Positions 43,275-53,295 of a DNA stretch of 64,000 bases are shown piece by piece. The stretch is from the NCBI RefSeq assembly GCF_003151075.1, contig NZ_CP029482.1:4092001-4156000 (forward strand), read 5' to 3'. The stretch's first letter is position 1, and each line of letters opens with the position of its first letter. This DNA is from Pseudomonas sp. 31-12 (GTDB lineage: Bacteria; Pseudomonadota; Gammaproteobacteria; Pseudomonadales; Pseudomonadaceae). The notes under the pieces are model-generated. The model did no database searches. It had not been told where the DNA came from and saw only the letters and a program-made list of their open reading frames with translations. A program made the position numbers and the translations under genes.

Positions 43275-45437
43275 ATGGCCACCGAGGCGACGTTACTGCG
43301 CCAACGCAAAGTGCTCGCCGAGTTTGGCGAACTGGCGTTGGTCTCAGACAATCTTGAGCACATTCTCGACGAAGCCTGTCGTTTGGTCGGGGAAGCGCTT
43401 GAAACTCATCTGTCCAAGTTCATGTTGCTGCAAGAAGACGGCGTCACGTTCGTGGTGCGAAACGGCGTTGGCTGGACCCCGGACGTGGTCGCAAAGGTAC
43501 GGGTTCAAGCCTGCGAAGGAAGCCCGGAGCGGTTTTCACTGGACACGGACGCCCCGGTTATTTCGACGGATATTTCGACAGAAACTCGCTTCCGCTATCA
43601 CGATTTTCAAAAGGAAAACGGGGTAAAAGCCTTCGTCAACGTTCTAGTGTACGGGGCCACGGAGAACCGTCCTTTCGGCATCTTCGAGGTCGACAGTCGA
43701 AGCCCTCGCCAGTTTACGGACAGCGACATCGATTTTCTTCGTGTCTACAGCAACCTGCTCGGCGCGGTGTTAAAGCGCTCCAACACCATGCAGGCCATGC
43801 GTTCAACGGAAGAACGATTGCGTGAAAGCGAAAGGCACTACCGGATCGCGGCGGAACTCAATCCGCTCTGGCCCTGGACGGCGGACAAGGGCGGCACACT
43901 GACCTCCATTGATCAGCGCTGGTACGAATACACCGGGATGACCTCGGCAGAGACATTAGGGCATCAGTGGGCCAAAGCGGCTCACCCTGAGGACCGGGAA
44001 TCTCTGGAAAACCTCTGGAGTCGATCCCTGACCACCCTGGAGCCGTTCGACACGCAAGTGCGGCTGCAAAAAAACACCGGGGAATATCGCTGGTTCAGAA
44101 CCCGGGCACTGCGCAGCTTCGACGCTGCCGGACAAAATGAACAGTGGTATGGAACCATCGAGGATATCGACACCCGGGTGCAATTGGAGGGCGCGCTTCG
44201 AGACTGGAACGACTTGCTTGAGGACCGAATTGCCCAGCGGACGGCTCAGCTTGAGGCCGAACAGCAAGAACGCGCAATGACCGAATCCAAGCTTCGGCAA
44301 AGTCAGAAAATGGAAGCGGTTGGCCAACTGACTGGCGGCATCGCCCATGACTTCAATAACTTGCTGGCGGGCATTATCGGCAGCCTGGAGCTGTTGCAAC
44401 GACGTATCGATGCGGGTCGCTTCGATGAGCTGACGCGTTATGCCTGCGTGGCGATGACCTCAGCCTCCAGAGCCGCTGCACTAACGCAACGTCTGTTGGC
44501 GTTTTCGAGACAGCAATCACTCCAGCCTGAACTGCTCGAACCCCGGACAGTGGTGGCGGGACTCGATGAAATGATTCGGCGCTCAGTCGGCCCCAGCATC
44601 ATCGTCGAATGCTCCTTTCGCGCAAACGATCGCATCCGCTGTGACCTCAACCAACTGGAAAACGCACTGCTTAACCTCGCGATCAATGCCCGGGATGCCA
44701 TGCCCAATGGCGGCACCCTGAATCTGGGGGTCGATCGATGCGTCATCGATCAGGCATCGTCTACCGAGAAAATGGTGCCGTCAGGCGCCTATGTCACGAT
44801 ATCGGTGACGGACTCAGGCACGGGCATCAGCGCGGAGAATTTATCGCGCATTTTTGACCCGTTCTTCACCACCAAGAAAATCGGCGAAGGCACGGGCCTG
44901 GGCCTCTCGATGATTTACGGCTTCACCCAGCAATCCGGTGGGCAGGTCAGGGTTCACAGCAGCCTGGGTGTGGGCACGACAGTGACGATGTTCTTTCCAG
45001 TGGACAATTCGCAAACTGCCCACAACGCAGCCGCCCCGGATGGGACTCAAGCAACGGAGCCGTTCGGCCATAACGAAACCATCCTGCTGGTGGACGATGA
45101 AACGGCCATTCGGCAAATGGCCTCGGAATTCTTGTCCGACATGGGCTATCGGGTCATTGAAGCGGTCGACAGCGTCTCAGCCTTCAGACAAGCGGAAAAG
45201 CTGGACCACATCGATCTGCTGCTCACGGACATCGGCTTGCCCGGACTGATGAACGGGGTCGCCCTGGCGGCGGAGTTCAAGGCGAAGTACCCGAAACTCA
45301 AGGTGCTGTTCATCACCGGATTTGCCGGTGGTTCGAACCTGGTTTCCGTTGATTCGACGACCCGGTTACTGACCAAGCCGTTCAGCCTGAACGACCTCGG
45401 CGAGCGTGTGCGCTCGCTGGTCAGCGCCGGTTCATGA
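43275..45437 (+). CDS. Hybrid sensor histidine kinase (GAF-PAS-HK-REC)
   Basis: The 720-residue cytoplasmic protein has an N-terminal GAF domain (about 15-165), a PAS/PAC domain (about 185-305) and a short coiled coil (about 310-350). A HisKA/HATPase core follows with phosphoacceptor [14 protein letters not shown], then N-box [24 protein letters not shown] and a C-terminal receiver (about 600-720, [21 protein letters not shown]). Because it has no membrane segment, it senses an internal signal. No cognate regulator gene is adjacent. The ATG at 43275 follows GGGTGA; the GTG at 43263 is an alternative. Confidence 0.9.
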   Translation: MATEATLLRQRKVLAEFGELALVSDNLEHILDEACRLVGEALETHLSKFMLLQEDGVTFVVRNGVGWTPDVVAKVRVQACEGSPERFSLDTDAPVISTDISTETRFRYHDFQKENGVKAFVNVLVYGATENRPFGIFEVDSRSPRQFTDSDIDFLRVYSNLLGAVLKRSNTMQAMRSTEERLRESERHYRIAAELNPLWPWTADKGGTLTSIDQRWYEYTGMTSAETLGHQWAKAAHPEDRESLENLWSRSLTTLEPFDTQVRLQKNTGEYRWFRTRALRSFDAAGQNEQWYGTIEDIDTRVQLEGALRDWNDLLEDRIAQRTAQLEAEQQERAMTESKLRQSQKMEAVGQLTGGIAHDFNNLLAGIIGSLELLQRRIDAGRFDELTRYACVAMTSASRAAALTQRLLAFSRQQSLQPELLEPRTVVAGLDEMIRRSVGPSIIVECSFRANDRIRCDLNQLENALLNLAINARDAMPNGGTLNLGVDRCVIDQASSTEKMVPSGAYVTISVTDSGTGISAENLSRIFDPFFTTKKIGEGTGLGLSMIYGFTQQSGGQVRVHSSLGVGTTVTMFFPVDNSQTAHNAAAPDGTQATEPFGHNETILLVDDETAIRQMASEFLSDMGYRVIEAVDSVSAFRQAEKLDHIDLLLTDIGLPGLMNGVALAAEFKAKYPKLKVLFITGFAGGSNLVSVDSTTRLLTKPFSLNDLGERVRSLVSAGS

Positions 45438-45601
45438 AGGGCCGGGCTCATTCAGCATGCGCTTTGGAGTGTCGCGCAAAGGCGATCTTGATGCCCACCA
45501 GAACGGGCGCGGCGACGGGCCGGATTGCCCGAGTGACCGCGGCCCTCTTGCAGCGTTAAAATCCGCCAGGTTAGGTTCCCCCGTTTGAGGAAAACCCCGT
45601 T

Positions 45602-46096
45602 ATGTCCAGTCTCGACACCTCCCTGCAAGACAGCGCCGCGCCTGAAGGCGTTTGTTATGGCTGCGGCAGCAGCAATCCGCACGGGCTCCACATCAAGAGT
45701 TTCTGGGATGAGGACGGCGTGCATGTCTTGGCTGAGCACGTGCCTGATCCCATGTATTGCGGCTGGCCGGATCTGGTGTACGGCGGGTTGATTGCGATGC
45801 TGGTCGACTGCCATTCAAACTGGACAGCGATGGCTTATCACTACCGGACGGAAAACCGCGAAGTGGCCAGCCTCCCTCGCATCAATTGCGTCACCGGCAA
45901 CCTCGGCATCAAGTTCATCAAACCGACACCGATGGGCGTACCGCTGACCCTGCGTGCCCGGGTGGAAGGCGATGTCGGGCGCAAAACCCGTGTGATCTGC
46001 GAGGTCTACGCCGGGGACGTGCTCACGGCGGTTGGCGACTCGGTGTTTGTGCGCGTGGATACCGGGCAATTGGCGGCTGCGGCGCACAGTCGGTAG
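45602..46096 (+). CDS. PaaI-family hotdog thioesterase
   Basis: The 164-residue hotdog protein has CYGCGSSNPHGLHIKSFWDE at the start. This is the C-x-x-C-G-x-x-N-P-x-G-L motif of PaaI-like thioesterases. DLVYGGLIAMLVDCHSNWTA, in which the active Asp/Glu of the family falls, follows. It would hydrolyse acyl-CoA esters. GAGG precedes the ATG at 45602. It stands alone. Confidence 0.85.
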   Translation: MSSLDTSLQDSAAPEGVCYGCGSSNPHGLHIKSFWDEDGVHVLAEHVPDPMYCGWPDLVYGGLIAMLVDCHSNWTAMAYHYRTENREVASLPRINCVTGNLGIKFIKPTPMGVPLTLRARVEGDVGRKTRVICEVYAGDVLTAVGDSVFVRVDTGQLAAAAHSR

Positions 46097-46345
46097 TTGG
46101 TTTCTACGCACTAGAGACAGTTCCGTCGCGGACCTCGTCAGAAAATCGGAATCATTGAGCATCCCGTCGCAATCACGAAAGTCGCCCTGATGCTGACGAT
46201 AAAAGTTATGCGCGGCGCTTCGAATGTGGGCTTTAATGTCCGTGCCTATGGGCAACCACATTAGCTTCGACGCCCTCCGAAAGTGAATGCGCCGAACGGC
46301 GGATTCAGGTTGCCACGCATTTGTCTAATCAAGGAAGAAACGACA

Positions 46346-47446
46346 TTGAAAATAGCTTTTGCCGCCCTGCTGTTGACCTCGTTGACGACCATCGCACTCG
46401 CTGAAGAGAACCCTGTCGGCTTCCACTCCTCCACACTGGCAGATTCGCAGAATAACCGCGCACTGGAGATGGTCGTCTGGTACCCCAGTGCAACGACCGC
46501 CGCTACGCAAATGATTGGCGATGATGTGGTGTTCGTCGGGGCTTCTGCCGTTCGTGACGCACCGCCCGCTCCTGGCAAGCATCCACTGTTGGTGCTCTCC
46601 CACGGGTACAGGGGTAACTGGAGCAACCAGGTCTGGCTTGCCAGTGCTCTGGCTCAAAGGGGTTACATCGTCGCCGCCATCAATCACCCTGGCACCACCA
46701 CTCATGACCGGAGCCCTCAAGCAGCGGCACAGTTATGGCAGCGGCCCGTTGATTTGACTCGAGCCATTGATAGCGTCACGACTCAACCTGAGAAATTCGG
46801 CTTGGTCGCCGATGGCCGAATTGCAGTGGTGGGCCATTCACTCGGTGGCTGGACCGCCCTTGAGATCGCCGGATCTCGCTTCGATCCAGACCGCTTTGCC
46901 AACGACTGCAAAGCTCACCCACAGTTAGCAAGCTGCACCGTCTATGGAAAGATGAACCCCGCAGGCACCTCAAAATCAAAGGCCGCGTTAACCGCCGATT
47001 GGCGCGATAAACGCGTCACCGCTGTGGTTACATTGGACTTGGGCCTTTCACGGGGCATGACCGACGAAAGCCTGGCCGCGCTGTCGGTACCAGTGCTGGT
47101 GATCGCTGCCGGCGTACCGTCGCGCGACCTTCCCGCAGAACTGGAGTCTGCCAACCTGGCCAAACGCCTGCCTGCGGCGTCAAGCCGTTACGTCGAAATC
47201 AGCGACGCAAGCCACTTCAGCTTCTTGTCGGTGTGCAAACCTGGCGCAGAGGTACTGCTCGAAGAAGATGTACCCGGCGATGGCATCATTTGCCGGGATG
47301 GCGACGACGCTCGCCCACGTGGGGTGATCCAACAGCAAGTTACATCGCTGATCGACGAGTTTCTTCAGTCCTCAATCTACAAAATAGGGGCTAAATGCAA
47401 ACGGTGTGATCAAGTGACCAAAAAAGCATCAATGAATCAAGGGTAA
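46346..47446 (+). CDS. Exported alpha/beta hydrolase (dienelactone-hydrolase type)
   Basis: The start is a TTG at 46346, preceded by AAGGAAG. It gives a clean signal peptide (KIAFAALLLTSLTTIALA, then EENP). The ATG at 46283 would spoil it. The 366-residue enzyme has HGYRGNW, nucleophile elbow GHSLGG, and late His in DASHFSFLS. Such proteins belong to the acetylhydrolase/PAF-like group (VVWYPSA). The 249-bp gap before it has no other gene I can support. Its 3' end overlaps the convergent kinase gene by 18 bp. Confidence 0.85.
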   Translation: MKIAFAALLLTSLTTIALAEENPVGFHSSTLADSQNNRALEMVVWYPSATTAATQMIGDDVVFVGASAVRDAPPAPGKHPLLVLSHGYRGNWSNQVWLASALAQRGYIVAAINHPGTTTHDRSPQAAAQLWQRPVDLTRAIDSVTTQPEKFGLVADGRIAVVGHSLGGWTALEIAGSRFDPDRFANDCKAHPQLASCTVYGKMNPAGTSKSKAALTADWRDKRVTAVVTLDLGLSRGMTDESLAALSVPVLVIAAGVPSRDLPAELESANLAKRLPAASSRYVEISDASHFSFLSVCKPGAEVLLEEDVPGDGIICRDGDDARPRGVIQQQVTSLIDEFLQSSIYKIGAKCKRCDQVTKKASMNQG

Positions 47447-48451
47447 TGTCACTATAAACTCGCTTCCCTCCCCTTCTCCCGTACTTGTGCCGGTCACCGT
47501 ACCACCGTGGGCTTCGATCAACTCACGCACCACGGTCAGACCAATGCCCAGGCCTGCCCCATTGAAACCAACCGCGTGAACATCCTGTACAAAGGGTTCA
47601 AAGATGAACGGCAGCGCCTTGGAAGTTATACCGATGCCAGTATCGCGGATGCGAATTTCGAGCAGGTCGGCTTCGGCGGTAACTGTAAAGATGACTGCGC
47701 CATCCGCCGGCGTGTACTTGGCTGCGTTGCCCAGCAGATTGCCAAGAATTTGAGTGAGGCGTGCCCGATCGCCGTTCACCATCAGTGCGCACTCCGGCAG
47801 TTCCGAGCTGAAATGCAAGTTGTGAGCGACCATGACCGGGATACAGTTGTCTATGGCCTCATGGATGATCTGAGCCATATCGACAATGTGGCAATCAAGG
47901 CGAAACTTGCCGGTGCTGGCGCGGGCGATGTCGAGCAAGTCTTCCACCAAACGGGACATTTGCTTCACCTGACCTTCGATCAACATCTGCATGCGGGGCA
48001 ACTCTTCGCTTGGCACACGCACTAGCCTGCCTGCAATCATGCTGATGGGGGTCAGAGGATTTCGCAGTTCGTGGGCCACCATGTTGAGGAAGTTGCGTTG
48101 CTGCTCCAGCGCATGTTCCGCTGCAACCTGCAGGTCTTGTGCGCTAAGCGCAGCTATCACCAATTGTTCGTTGGCTTCGCGCATCTCCAGGTACATTTGC
48201 TGCTCTGATTGAGCGAATTTCGGACTTTCAGCATCCGACTGCGCCGACAGAATTGCCAGCACCAACTGCTGGTTGGCTTCGATCAGTTGCTCGACCTGCT
48301 GGCTATCGACGAGATGGGTACTGGCTTGGTTGAGTTCCTTATGCACTGCCGCGAGCACCGCCCGCGCCGCGACCGTTTTGCGGCCGAGCAGGAACAGTTC
48401 GCGTGCTGCAGTGGCTAGCGCGTGCTCATTGTTGCCGTCGGCTTCACTCAT
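47429..48451 (-). CDS. Histidine kinase linked to a KaiC-like ATPase
   Basis: The 340-residue soluble kinase has an N-terminal helical region (about 1-115, with repeated LVLAIL/LVIAAL-SAQ segments). A HisKA domain follows (FLNMVAHELRNPLTPISM), then the HATPase (N box ILGNLLGNAAKYTP, GIGLTVVRELIEAHGG). No membrane segments or receiver are present. It begins 10 bp after the KaiC-like gene, within one operon, and is probably the output or partner of that protein, as SasA is to KaiC in cyanobacteria; this is analogy only. Confidence 0.88.
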   Translation of the reverse strand: MSEADGNNEHALATAARELFLLGRKTVAARAVLAAVHKELNQASTHLVDSQQVEQLIEANQQLVLAILSAQSDAESPKFAQSEQQMYLEMREANEQLVIAALSAQDLQVAAEHALEQQRNFLNMVAHELRNPLTPISMIAGRLVRVPSEELPRMQMLIEGQVKQMSRLVEDLLDIARASTGKFRLDCHIVDMAQIIHEAIDNCIPVMVAHNLHFSSELPECALMVNGDRARLTQILGNLLGNAAKYTPADGAVIFTVTAEADLLEIRIRDTGIGITSKALPFIFEPFVQDVHAVGFNGAGLGIGLTVVRELIEAHGGTVTGTSTGEGEGSEFIVTLPLIH

Positions 48452-48461
48452 GATATTTTGC

Positions 48462-49922
48462 TCATCCTTCGACTGTGCCCAAACGCTGCTGGGTAGGTCG
48501 TCCCCCAAGCAATCCTTCTTTATCCGGCAACATTTCCCCGATCTGCAAACCGTCATTGTCGATGCGATACAGCCGCAGTTCATCGGAGTGAGCGCTGGCC
48601 CGAACCTTGACCACGGCCATGATGCGTAACAAGCGACTCTGCACTTCAATATAGCGTTGGACGATGATTGCGTCGGTGAGAAATGCCGTGCCGTAAGGAC
48701 TGAAGCGCAGGTCGGTGTAGCGGTCTTCCAGCTCTGAGGTCAACAACACGCTGACGCCCACGCTGGTCAGCGCCGTGACCATGCGCGACAACGATTCGCG
48801 AAAATCTTCGCGGAAGGTCGGCGCCAGCGCCAGTTCGAAGCCGGACAGCGAATCGATGACCACGCGAGTGGCGTTCAGACGGCTGATCTCACTCAACAGC
48901 AGCTGGACGATTTCGTCGATGGACAAATCCGGTGCACGGCTGTCCACCAGAGCCACCAGCCCGCTCTGAATAAGACCCGCGAGGGTGGCGTTCTGGGAGT
49001 GATTGGGTCTTTGTTCGAACACCGCGATGACGCCAGTTTCGCCATTGCGCGCGCCTTCGGCCAGGAAGGTTGACGCCAGGATGCTTTTGCCCGAACCCGA
49101 CGGCCCGGCCACCAGCAAGGAGTATCCACGGGGCAAGCCACCGCCGAGCATCTCGTCGAGTTGCGGTACGCCCATTTTCAGGCGCTGAATCGGAAACTTC
49201 AGTGGCGCTTCAACCCGGTTGAGTGGGGGCGGCGCGAAGACCTTGATGCCGGAGGCGGCGATACGGAAGGTGTGCAGCCCCGGCAGCGTCGGCTGACCGC
49301 GCATCTTCATGATCTCCATCTTGCGCACCATGGAGTTGCGCTGGACGCTCTGACGCAGCCAGATCAAGCCATCAGCGACGGTGAAAATCGGATTGGTATC
49401 GGTTTCGGTGAAGTATTCGCCGATCAAGAAGGTTGTTGCCTGCCAAGTGGTCATTAACATGCCCAACTGCTGAACGAACTGCGGCAAGTTATTATTGGGG
49501 TTGTCCTGGGTCTGGCTCGCCAGCACCACCGAACGGAACGAGTCGACGAACACCAGCGACGGAGAGTACGCCTCAACCTCAGCGACGATGCGCCGTAACA
49601 CTTCGTCCAAATCCCCGGCCAAGGTGTCATTGGCCAAATTGATGTAACGGATCGACTGATTGATCGCTTCGTTGTCGAAAAAGTCGAATTGCTGCTGATA
49701 ACGCAGCATCTTCAACGGCGGCTCGCCGAGCACGGTGAAGAACAGTGCCGGGCGCTCGGGCGTCGCCAGGGTGAACATCATTTGATGCGCCAGGGTGGTT
49801 TTGCCACAGCCAGGCGGGCCGGCGATCAGGTTGAACGAAAACTCCGGCAATCCCCCGCCCAGCACCTCGTCCAGTCCTGGCACTCCGGTGGCCAGACGGT
49901 TGATAGTCACTTTGGTGCTCAT
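48462..49922 (-). CDS. Double-domain KaiC-like RecA-family ATPase
   Basis: The 486-residue protein has two KaiC domains with Walker A motifs GPPGCGKT (35-42) and GPSGSGKS (273-280), and Walker B-like LVFVDSF and VVIDSLSGFEL. The paired catalytic glutamates of KaiC are reduced to single ones (LGEPPL, VFEQRP), so ATPase or phosphorylation activity may differ from the clock protein. No KaiA or KaiB is encoded here. Its ATG overlaps the upstream gene's stop (ATGA) and the histidine kinase follows, giving a three-gene operon. Confidence 0.9.
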   Translation of the reverse strand: MSTKVTINRLATGVPGLDEVLGGGLPEFSFNLIAGPPGCGKTTLAHQMMFTLATPERPALFFTVLGEPPLKMLRYQQQFDFFDNEAINQSIRYINLANDTLAGDLDEVLRRIVAEVEAYSPSLVFVDSFRSVVLASQTQDNPNNNLPQFVQQLGMLMTTWQATTFLIGEYFTETDTNPIFTVADGLIWLRQSVQRNSMVRKMEIMKMRGQPTLPGLHTFRIAASGIKVFAPPPLNRVEAPLKFPIQRLKMGVPQLDEMLGGGLPRGYSLLVAGPSGSGKSILASTFLAEGARNGETGVIAVFEQRPNHSQNATLAGLIQSGLVALVDSRAPDLSIDEIVQLLLSEISRLNATRVVIDSLSGFELALAPTFREDFRESLSRMVTALTSVGVSVLLTSELEDRYTDLRFSPYGTAFLTDAIIVQRYIEVQSRLLRIMAVVKVRASAHSDELRLYRIDNDGLQIGEMLPDKEGLLGGRPTQQRLGTVEG

Positions 49923-50353
49923 GGCGAATTTTCCTGCGCAGATGTGTCGCTCAAAGAAGGATTCCACACGTCACGGAGCAAGCGTGCGGTGAGCGAAGGC
50001 CCGATCAGCGTAGTCAGCAGTTGGTAGAAGGTGGTGAGCAGCACTTCACCAAAAAACAAGGCATCTTCTTCGCTTTCTGAAACGAGTTCAGAATTTAGAA
50101 CATTCAGATCCAGCGCGGTTTGCACACGATCAGATATATGAGCCACACCCGGGTGTTGGGAGGCGCACAGATGAAGGCTGCGCCGGTAAAGCGCGGCAAC
50201 CCCTTGCTGGCCAATAATGGGGGTGAGGGCTGCATCCATACTCTGCAAGGTTGAGACAATCGCTTGGGCGATCCTTGCAGTATCAGCATTAGGGCCAACC
50301 CGGTGCGCCAGAGAAGCTACGATCTGGCGGCTCTCTTCGTTTAGCGCGGACAT
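49919..50353 (-). CDS. Small helical protein upstream of the KaiC-like ATPase
   Basis: This 144-residue protein is predicted to be mostly helical (QIVASLAHRVGPNADTARIA, AQAIVSTLQSMDAALTPIIG) and has no membrane segment, zinc motif or known domain that I recognise. The ATG at 50353 follows codon patterns of the operon. The stop overlaps the KaiC-like ATG, so the two are coupled. A role as regulator or adaptor of the KaiC-like protein, filling the place of KaiB or KaiA, is inference from position only. Confidence 0.6.
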   Translation of the reverse strand: MSALNEESRQIVASLAHRVGPNADTARIAQAIVSTLQSMDAALTPIIGQQGVAALYRRSLHLCASQHPGVAHISDRVQTALDLNVLNSELVSESEEDALFFGEVLLTTFYQLLTTLIGPSLTARLLRDVWNPSLSDTSAQENSP

Positions 50354-50561
50354 GGCTAACTGATTTCTGATGGACAGAGCCCGATGGTACACCCTATAAC
50401 GAATCAGAGAGACTCAATTGACTAGAGACTATCGTTACTGTCATTTCCAATGATTTATCAGCCGTATGGGATGCCATCAGGTTTACGAGGACGAATTGCT
50501 ATCGCGGCACAACCACCAGAAGCCTTGCTACTACGAGACGAGTTGGGCGCACGACTGCTGA

Positions 50562-50747
50562 TCAGACCTTCGCCTGCTTCAACCATTGATTGACCCACTC
50601 GCAGTCAAACGCCGTCGGATCGAACCCATCATCCTCATACAACTCCGACATTGCCTCGTGCTCAGGGTGATTCGGATCCGCCACTATCACAAAACCCCTT
50701 GCACATTTACGCAGCACTGATACCGAATGCACTCTTAGTACTTGCAC
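50562..50747 (-). pseudogene. C-terminal fragment of a plasmid pRiA4b ORF-3-like protein
   Basis: The frame contains DPNHPEHEAMSELYEDDGFD and ends FDCEWVNQWLKQAKV, which resembles the acidic C terminus of pRiA4b ORF-3/IS1096-passenger-like proteins (DPEHPEHEE... FDPEAFD). The usual N-terminal ~150 residues are missing upstream, so this is a remnant. The family is often plasmid- or transposon-linked. Confidence 0.45.
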
Positions 50748-50809
50748 TCGCTAAGTGATCATTGGAAATGCGCTACATGATTTAACATGGTCAGCGCATC
50801 CACTCCCCT

Positions 50810-51406
50810 TCAGAGCGTCCCGTCCCGCACCCACCGCCTGACCTCGGCTTGTATGGCATAAGCCGGCGCCTCCACCGCATTGAAATCTTGTGTATATCGC
50901 TGGGCAAACCCTTCAACCCCCCATTCCTGATACTGCTGCACATGCTTGAGTTCGTGGGCCCAGAGCGCGATGTTCTCTTCAGCGGTTTGCGCATCCCTGA
51001 AGAGGATGATGTCAATCAGCGTCACGGCGCCGACATCGGGGTTTTGCAGCATGGCGGTGGCGGCGTTGAATTGTCCGTTGTCGCTGACTTTGTAGCGTGC
51101 GGCATCGAGGACGCGGGGGTCGTACCAGCGCAGCAGTTTCTCCCGGATGTGCGGTGGAATGGGTTGAGTTCCGTTGACGGCCGCATCAGCACGAGCTTGG
51201 GTCAGCCACATCGCCAGGGCCGGGGACGCAATCTGGTAGATGTCATCAGGCAAAGGGCCCAGCAGCGGCCCCAGGTCTGGGAAGCAGATGCATTCGTCCA
51301 GGCACACTTGTTTCTCGCCAGCTGGGCAGGCGTTGTCCTGGGCTGGCACTTCGAGCGTCAGGTAAAGAACGAACAGCGCCACCAGGCGCGTGGTGATGGG
51401 CGGCAT
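50810..51406 (-). CDS. Exported protein with DUF4157/HExxH-like metallopeptidase motif
   Basis: This 198-residue protein has a signal peptide (MPPITTRLVALFVLYLTLEV, cleavage near PAQDN). CPAGEKQVCLDECICF forms a small cysteine-rich head, and the body has IALWAHELKHVQQYQEWGVE. HELKH is a near-miss of the HExxH zinc site (Leu in place of a variable residue) and matches DUF4157 peptidase-like domains in toxins and exported proteins. AGGAG precedes the ATG. It is in an accessory-looking zone; whether it is a peptidase is not shown. Confidence 0.75.
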   Translation of the reverse strand: MPPITTRLVALFVLYLTLEVPAQDNACPAGEKQVCLDECICFPDLGPLLGPLPDDIYQIASPALAMWLTQARADAAVNGTQPIPPHIREKLLRWYDPRVLDAARYKVSDNGQFNAATAMLQNPDVGAVTLIDIILFRDAQTAEENIALWAHELKHVQQYQEWGVEGFAQRYTQDFNAVEAPAYAIQAEVRRWVRDGTL

Positions 51407-51606
51407 TGGGCGCTCCTGGGGCGGACGCTGCGCGAGATAGTTTCAGCGTAGTCCCAGCAACCCCGTCAGTGTTGCGGTCCTCCTTACCTCTGCCTGGAAT
51501 CGCCGTTGGCCCGCAACGTTGAACTCACACATCATTCGCATCGTCTAGCGCATAAGGAGGGCCAACGCGTACCCCCTCACACCCTGTTCGCTTCAAGGAC
51601 ATTGCC

Positions 51607-52152
51607 ATGACTGCAACCTTTATGAACAACTCGCAAGCTGCGACCGGTACCGTGCAAGCCCTGATGTTTGAACGCAATGAATGGGTTCCCAACAACCCGC
51701 GCCTGCCGGTACTCATTTACCCCAACGCGATTGCCGTTCAGGGCGACGACCCCGCGGCGCTGTTCGAGCAAACCTTCAACGCCAATGGCTGGCCACCTCA
51801 TTGGCGAGACGGGGTTTACAGCTACCACCACTACCATACCGAAGGTCATGAAGTGCTTGGCATCGTCAGCGGCAAGGCCCGGTTAATGCTGGGCGGCCCG
51901 GATGGACAGGTACTTGAAGTCAACGCTGGCGACGTATTGCTACTACCGGCTGGCACCGGTCACTGCAATTTGGGTTCCAGCGCAGACTTTCTGGTCGTGG
52001 GTGCTTATCCGCCGGGTCAGCAGGCCGATATCTGCCGCGAGGCGCCCACCAAGGCTCAACTGACGAGCATCGATACGTTGCCATTTCCCGATCAGGACCC
52101 GGTGCAAGGCTCACAGGTCGCAGTGCATCAGTATTGGGCTGGGCAGCGTTGA
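51607..52152 (+). CDS. Cupin-domain protein (YjlB-like)
   Basis: The 181-residue single cupin has the first motif YSYHHYHTEGHEVLGIVSG and the second motif LLLPAGTGHCN. That gives an HxHx(n)E...H metal site. It resembles the YjlB group; no reaction is known. AAGGA is 8-10 bases before the ATG. The 200 bases before it hold nothing else of note. Confidence 0.85.
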   Translation: MTATFMNNSQAATGTVQALMFERNEWVPNNPRLPVLIYPNAIAVQGDDPAALFEQTFNANGWPPHWRDGVYSYHHYHTEGHEVLGIVSGKARLMLGGPDGQVLEVNAGDVLLLPAGTGHCNLGSSADFLVVGAYPPGQQADICREAPTKAQLTSIDTLPFPDQDPVQGSQVAVHQYWAGQR

Positions 52153-52256
52153 CAGGCCGGGGGCAATCACGAACGGTGCGGACCTTTGCGCTGAAGACTT
52201 TGAAGCCGTAGGGGTAAATCCGTTCCGCATGCCACAGTCTCTTAGCAGCCTGCCCT

Positions 52257-52313
52257 CTATGAAAGCTCAAAAGAGCTATGAAAGCTCAAAAGAGCTATGA
52301 AAGCTCAAAAGAG
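52257..52313. repeat. Three 19-bp tandem repeats in an intergenic region
   Basis: The unit CTATGAAAGCTCAAAAGAG is repeated perfectly three times (52257-52275, 52276-52294, 52295-52313). Each has the self-complementary core AGCTC-AAAA-GAGCT, so the array could fold into small hairpins or serve as a protein-binding repeat. Except for this array, the 353-bp gap from 52153 to 52505 shows nothing I can name. Confidence 0.9.
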
Positions 52314-52505
52314 AGTCCACCCCGCCAGCCGCCTCAGGGACGAGCTGATTGGGCGGCAACTGGCGAAGTGAACACATAGACAATAGCTGCCCCTACTGAA
52401 CCTGCCCCACTCCGTCCATCAAATATCCCTGTTCGAGCGCATCGTTTGTACGCTGTCTCTACTACGGTTATTCCACGACCGCTTTGCAACCGAGGAGTGC
52501 AGTGC

Positions 52506-53180
52506 ATGTCCAGAATCTTCTCTCTGATGTTCGCCGTCCTGATCCTCTGCGCCAGCCAGGCGATGGCGGACACCCTCAAGATCAGCGTGATTGGCGCCGG
52601 CAAGGTCGGCGGTACGCTGGGCACGCTATGGGTAAAGGCCGGGCATTCGGTGATGTTTTCGTCACGCCACCCCGAGGAGTTGGTGGACCTGGTCAAGGCG
52701 GCCGGTCCCAATGCTCAGGCGGGCACGGTCGGCGATGCGGCGACATGGGGCGATGTGATCGTACTGAGTGTTCCCTACGGCGCAATGCCGGCGCTGTCCG
52801 AACAGCTGAAAGGCAAGCTGGACGGCAAAGTGCTGTTCAGCACCAGCAACCCCTTCAGCGGTCGAGACGGAGACATCGGGCGCAAGGCGCTGGATCTGGG
52901 CGTCGCCTCGGCAGACCAGCAATATTTGCCCGGCATGCACCTGGCGCGAGCGTTCAACGCCATTGGCTCTGCCTCAATGAAAGACCTGTCGGGCAAAGAC
53001 AAGGCGCTTCCCGTTTTCGCCGACGATGCCCAGGCGCGGGATGTCGGTGCCCGGTTAGTGCGTGATGCTGGATTTGTACCGGTGTTGTTCCCGCTGGCGC
53101 GAGCCAATGAAGGTTTGCCGGGCGGCCCGCTAAGCGGCGTCTGGACTGAGGCCGATCTGAAGCAAAAGCTGGGACGTTAG
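52506..53180 (+). CDS. F420-dependent NADP reductase-like Rossmann protein with signal peptide
   Basis: The 224-residue protein has a signal peptide (MSRIFSLMFAVLILCASQAM, cleavage after MADT) ahead of a Rossmann domain with VIGAGKVGGTLGTLW, SRHPEELVDLV and VLSVPYGAMP. This is the NADPH-dependent F420 reductase-like fold (DUF-type relatives occur in Pseudomonas without F420). Export of a nucleotide-binding Rossmann protein is unusual. AGGAG precedes the ATG. An internal start that would drop the signal is not evident. Confidence 0.8.
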   Translation: MSRIFSLMFAVLILCASQAMADTLKISVIGAGKVGGTLGTLWVKAGHSVMFSSRHPEELVDLVKAAGPNAQAGTVGDAATWGDVIVLSVPYGAMPALSEQLKGKLDGKVLFSTSNPFSGRDGDIGRKALDLGVASADQQYLPGMHLARAFNAIGSASMKDLSGKDKALPVFADDAQARDVGARLVRDAGFVPVLFPLARANEGLPGGPLSGVWTEADLKQKLGR

Positions 53181-53295
53181 CGCAATGCCGGACTGAAGCT
53201 CACTGCATGTTGAAACCGACACAGGCCCGGGCCCAACACCGTCTAATCTCAATAGAGCAGGACCCAGACACGCCTCTTGATACAGGGGAAACGGG

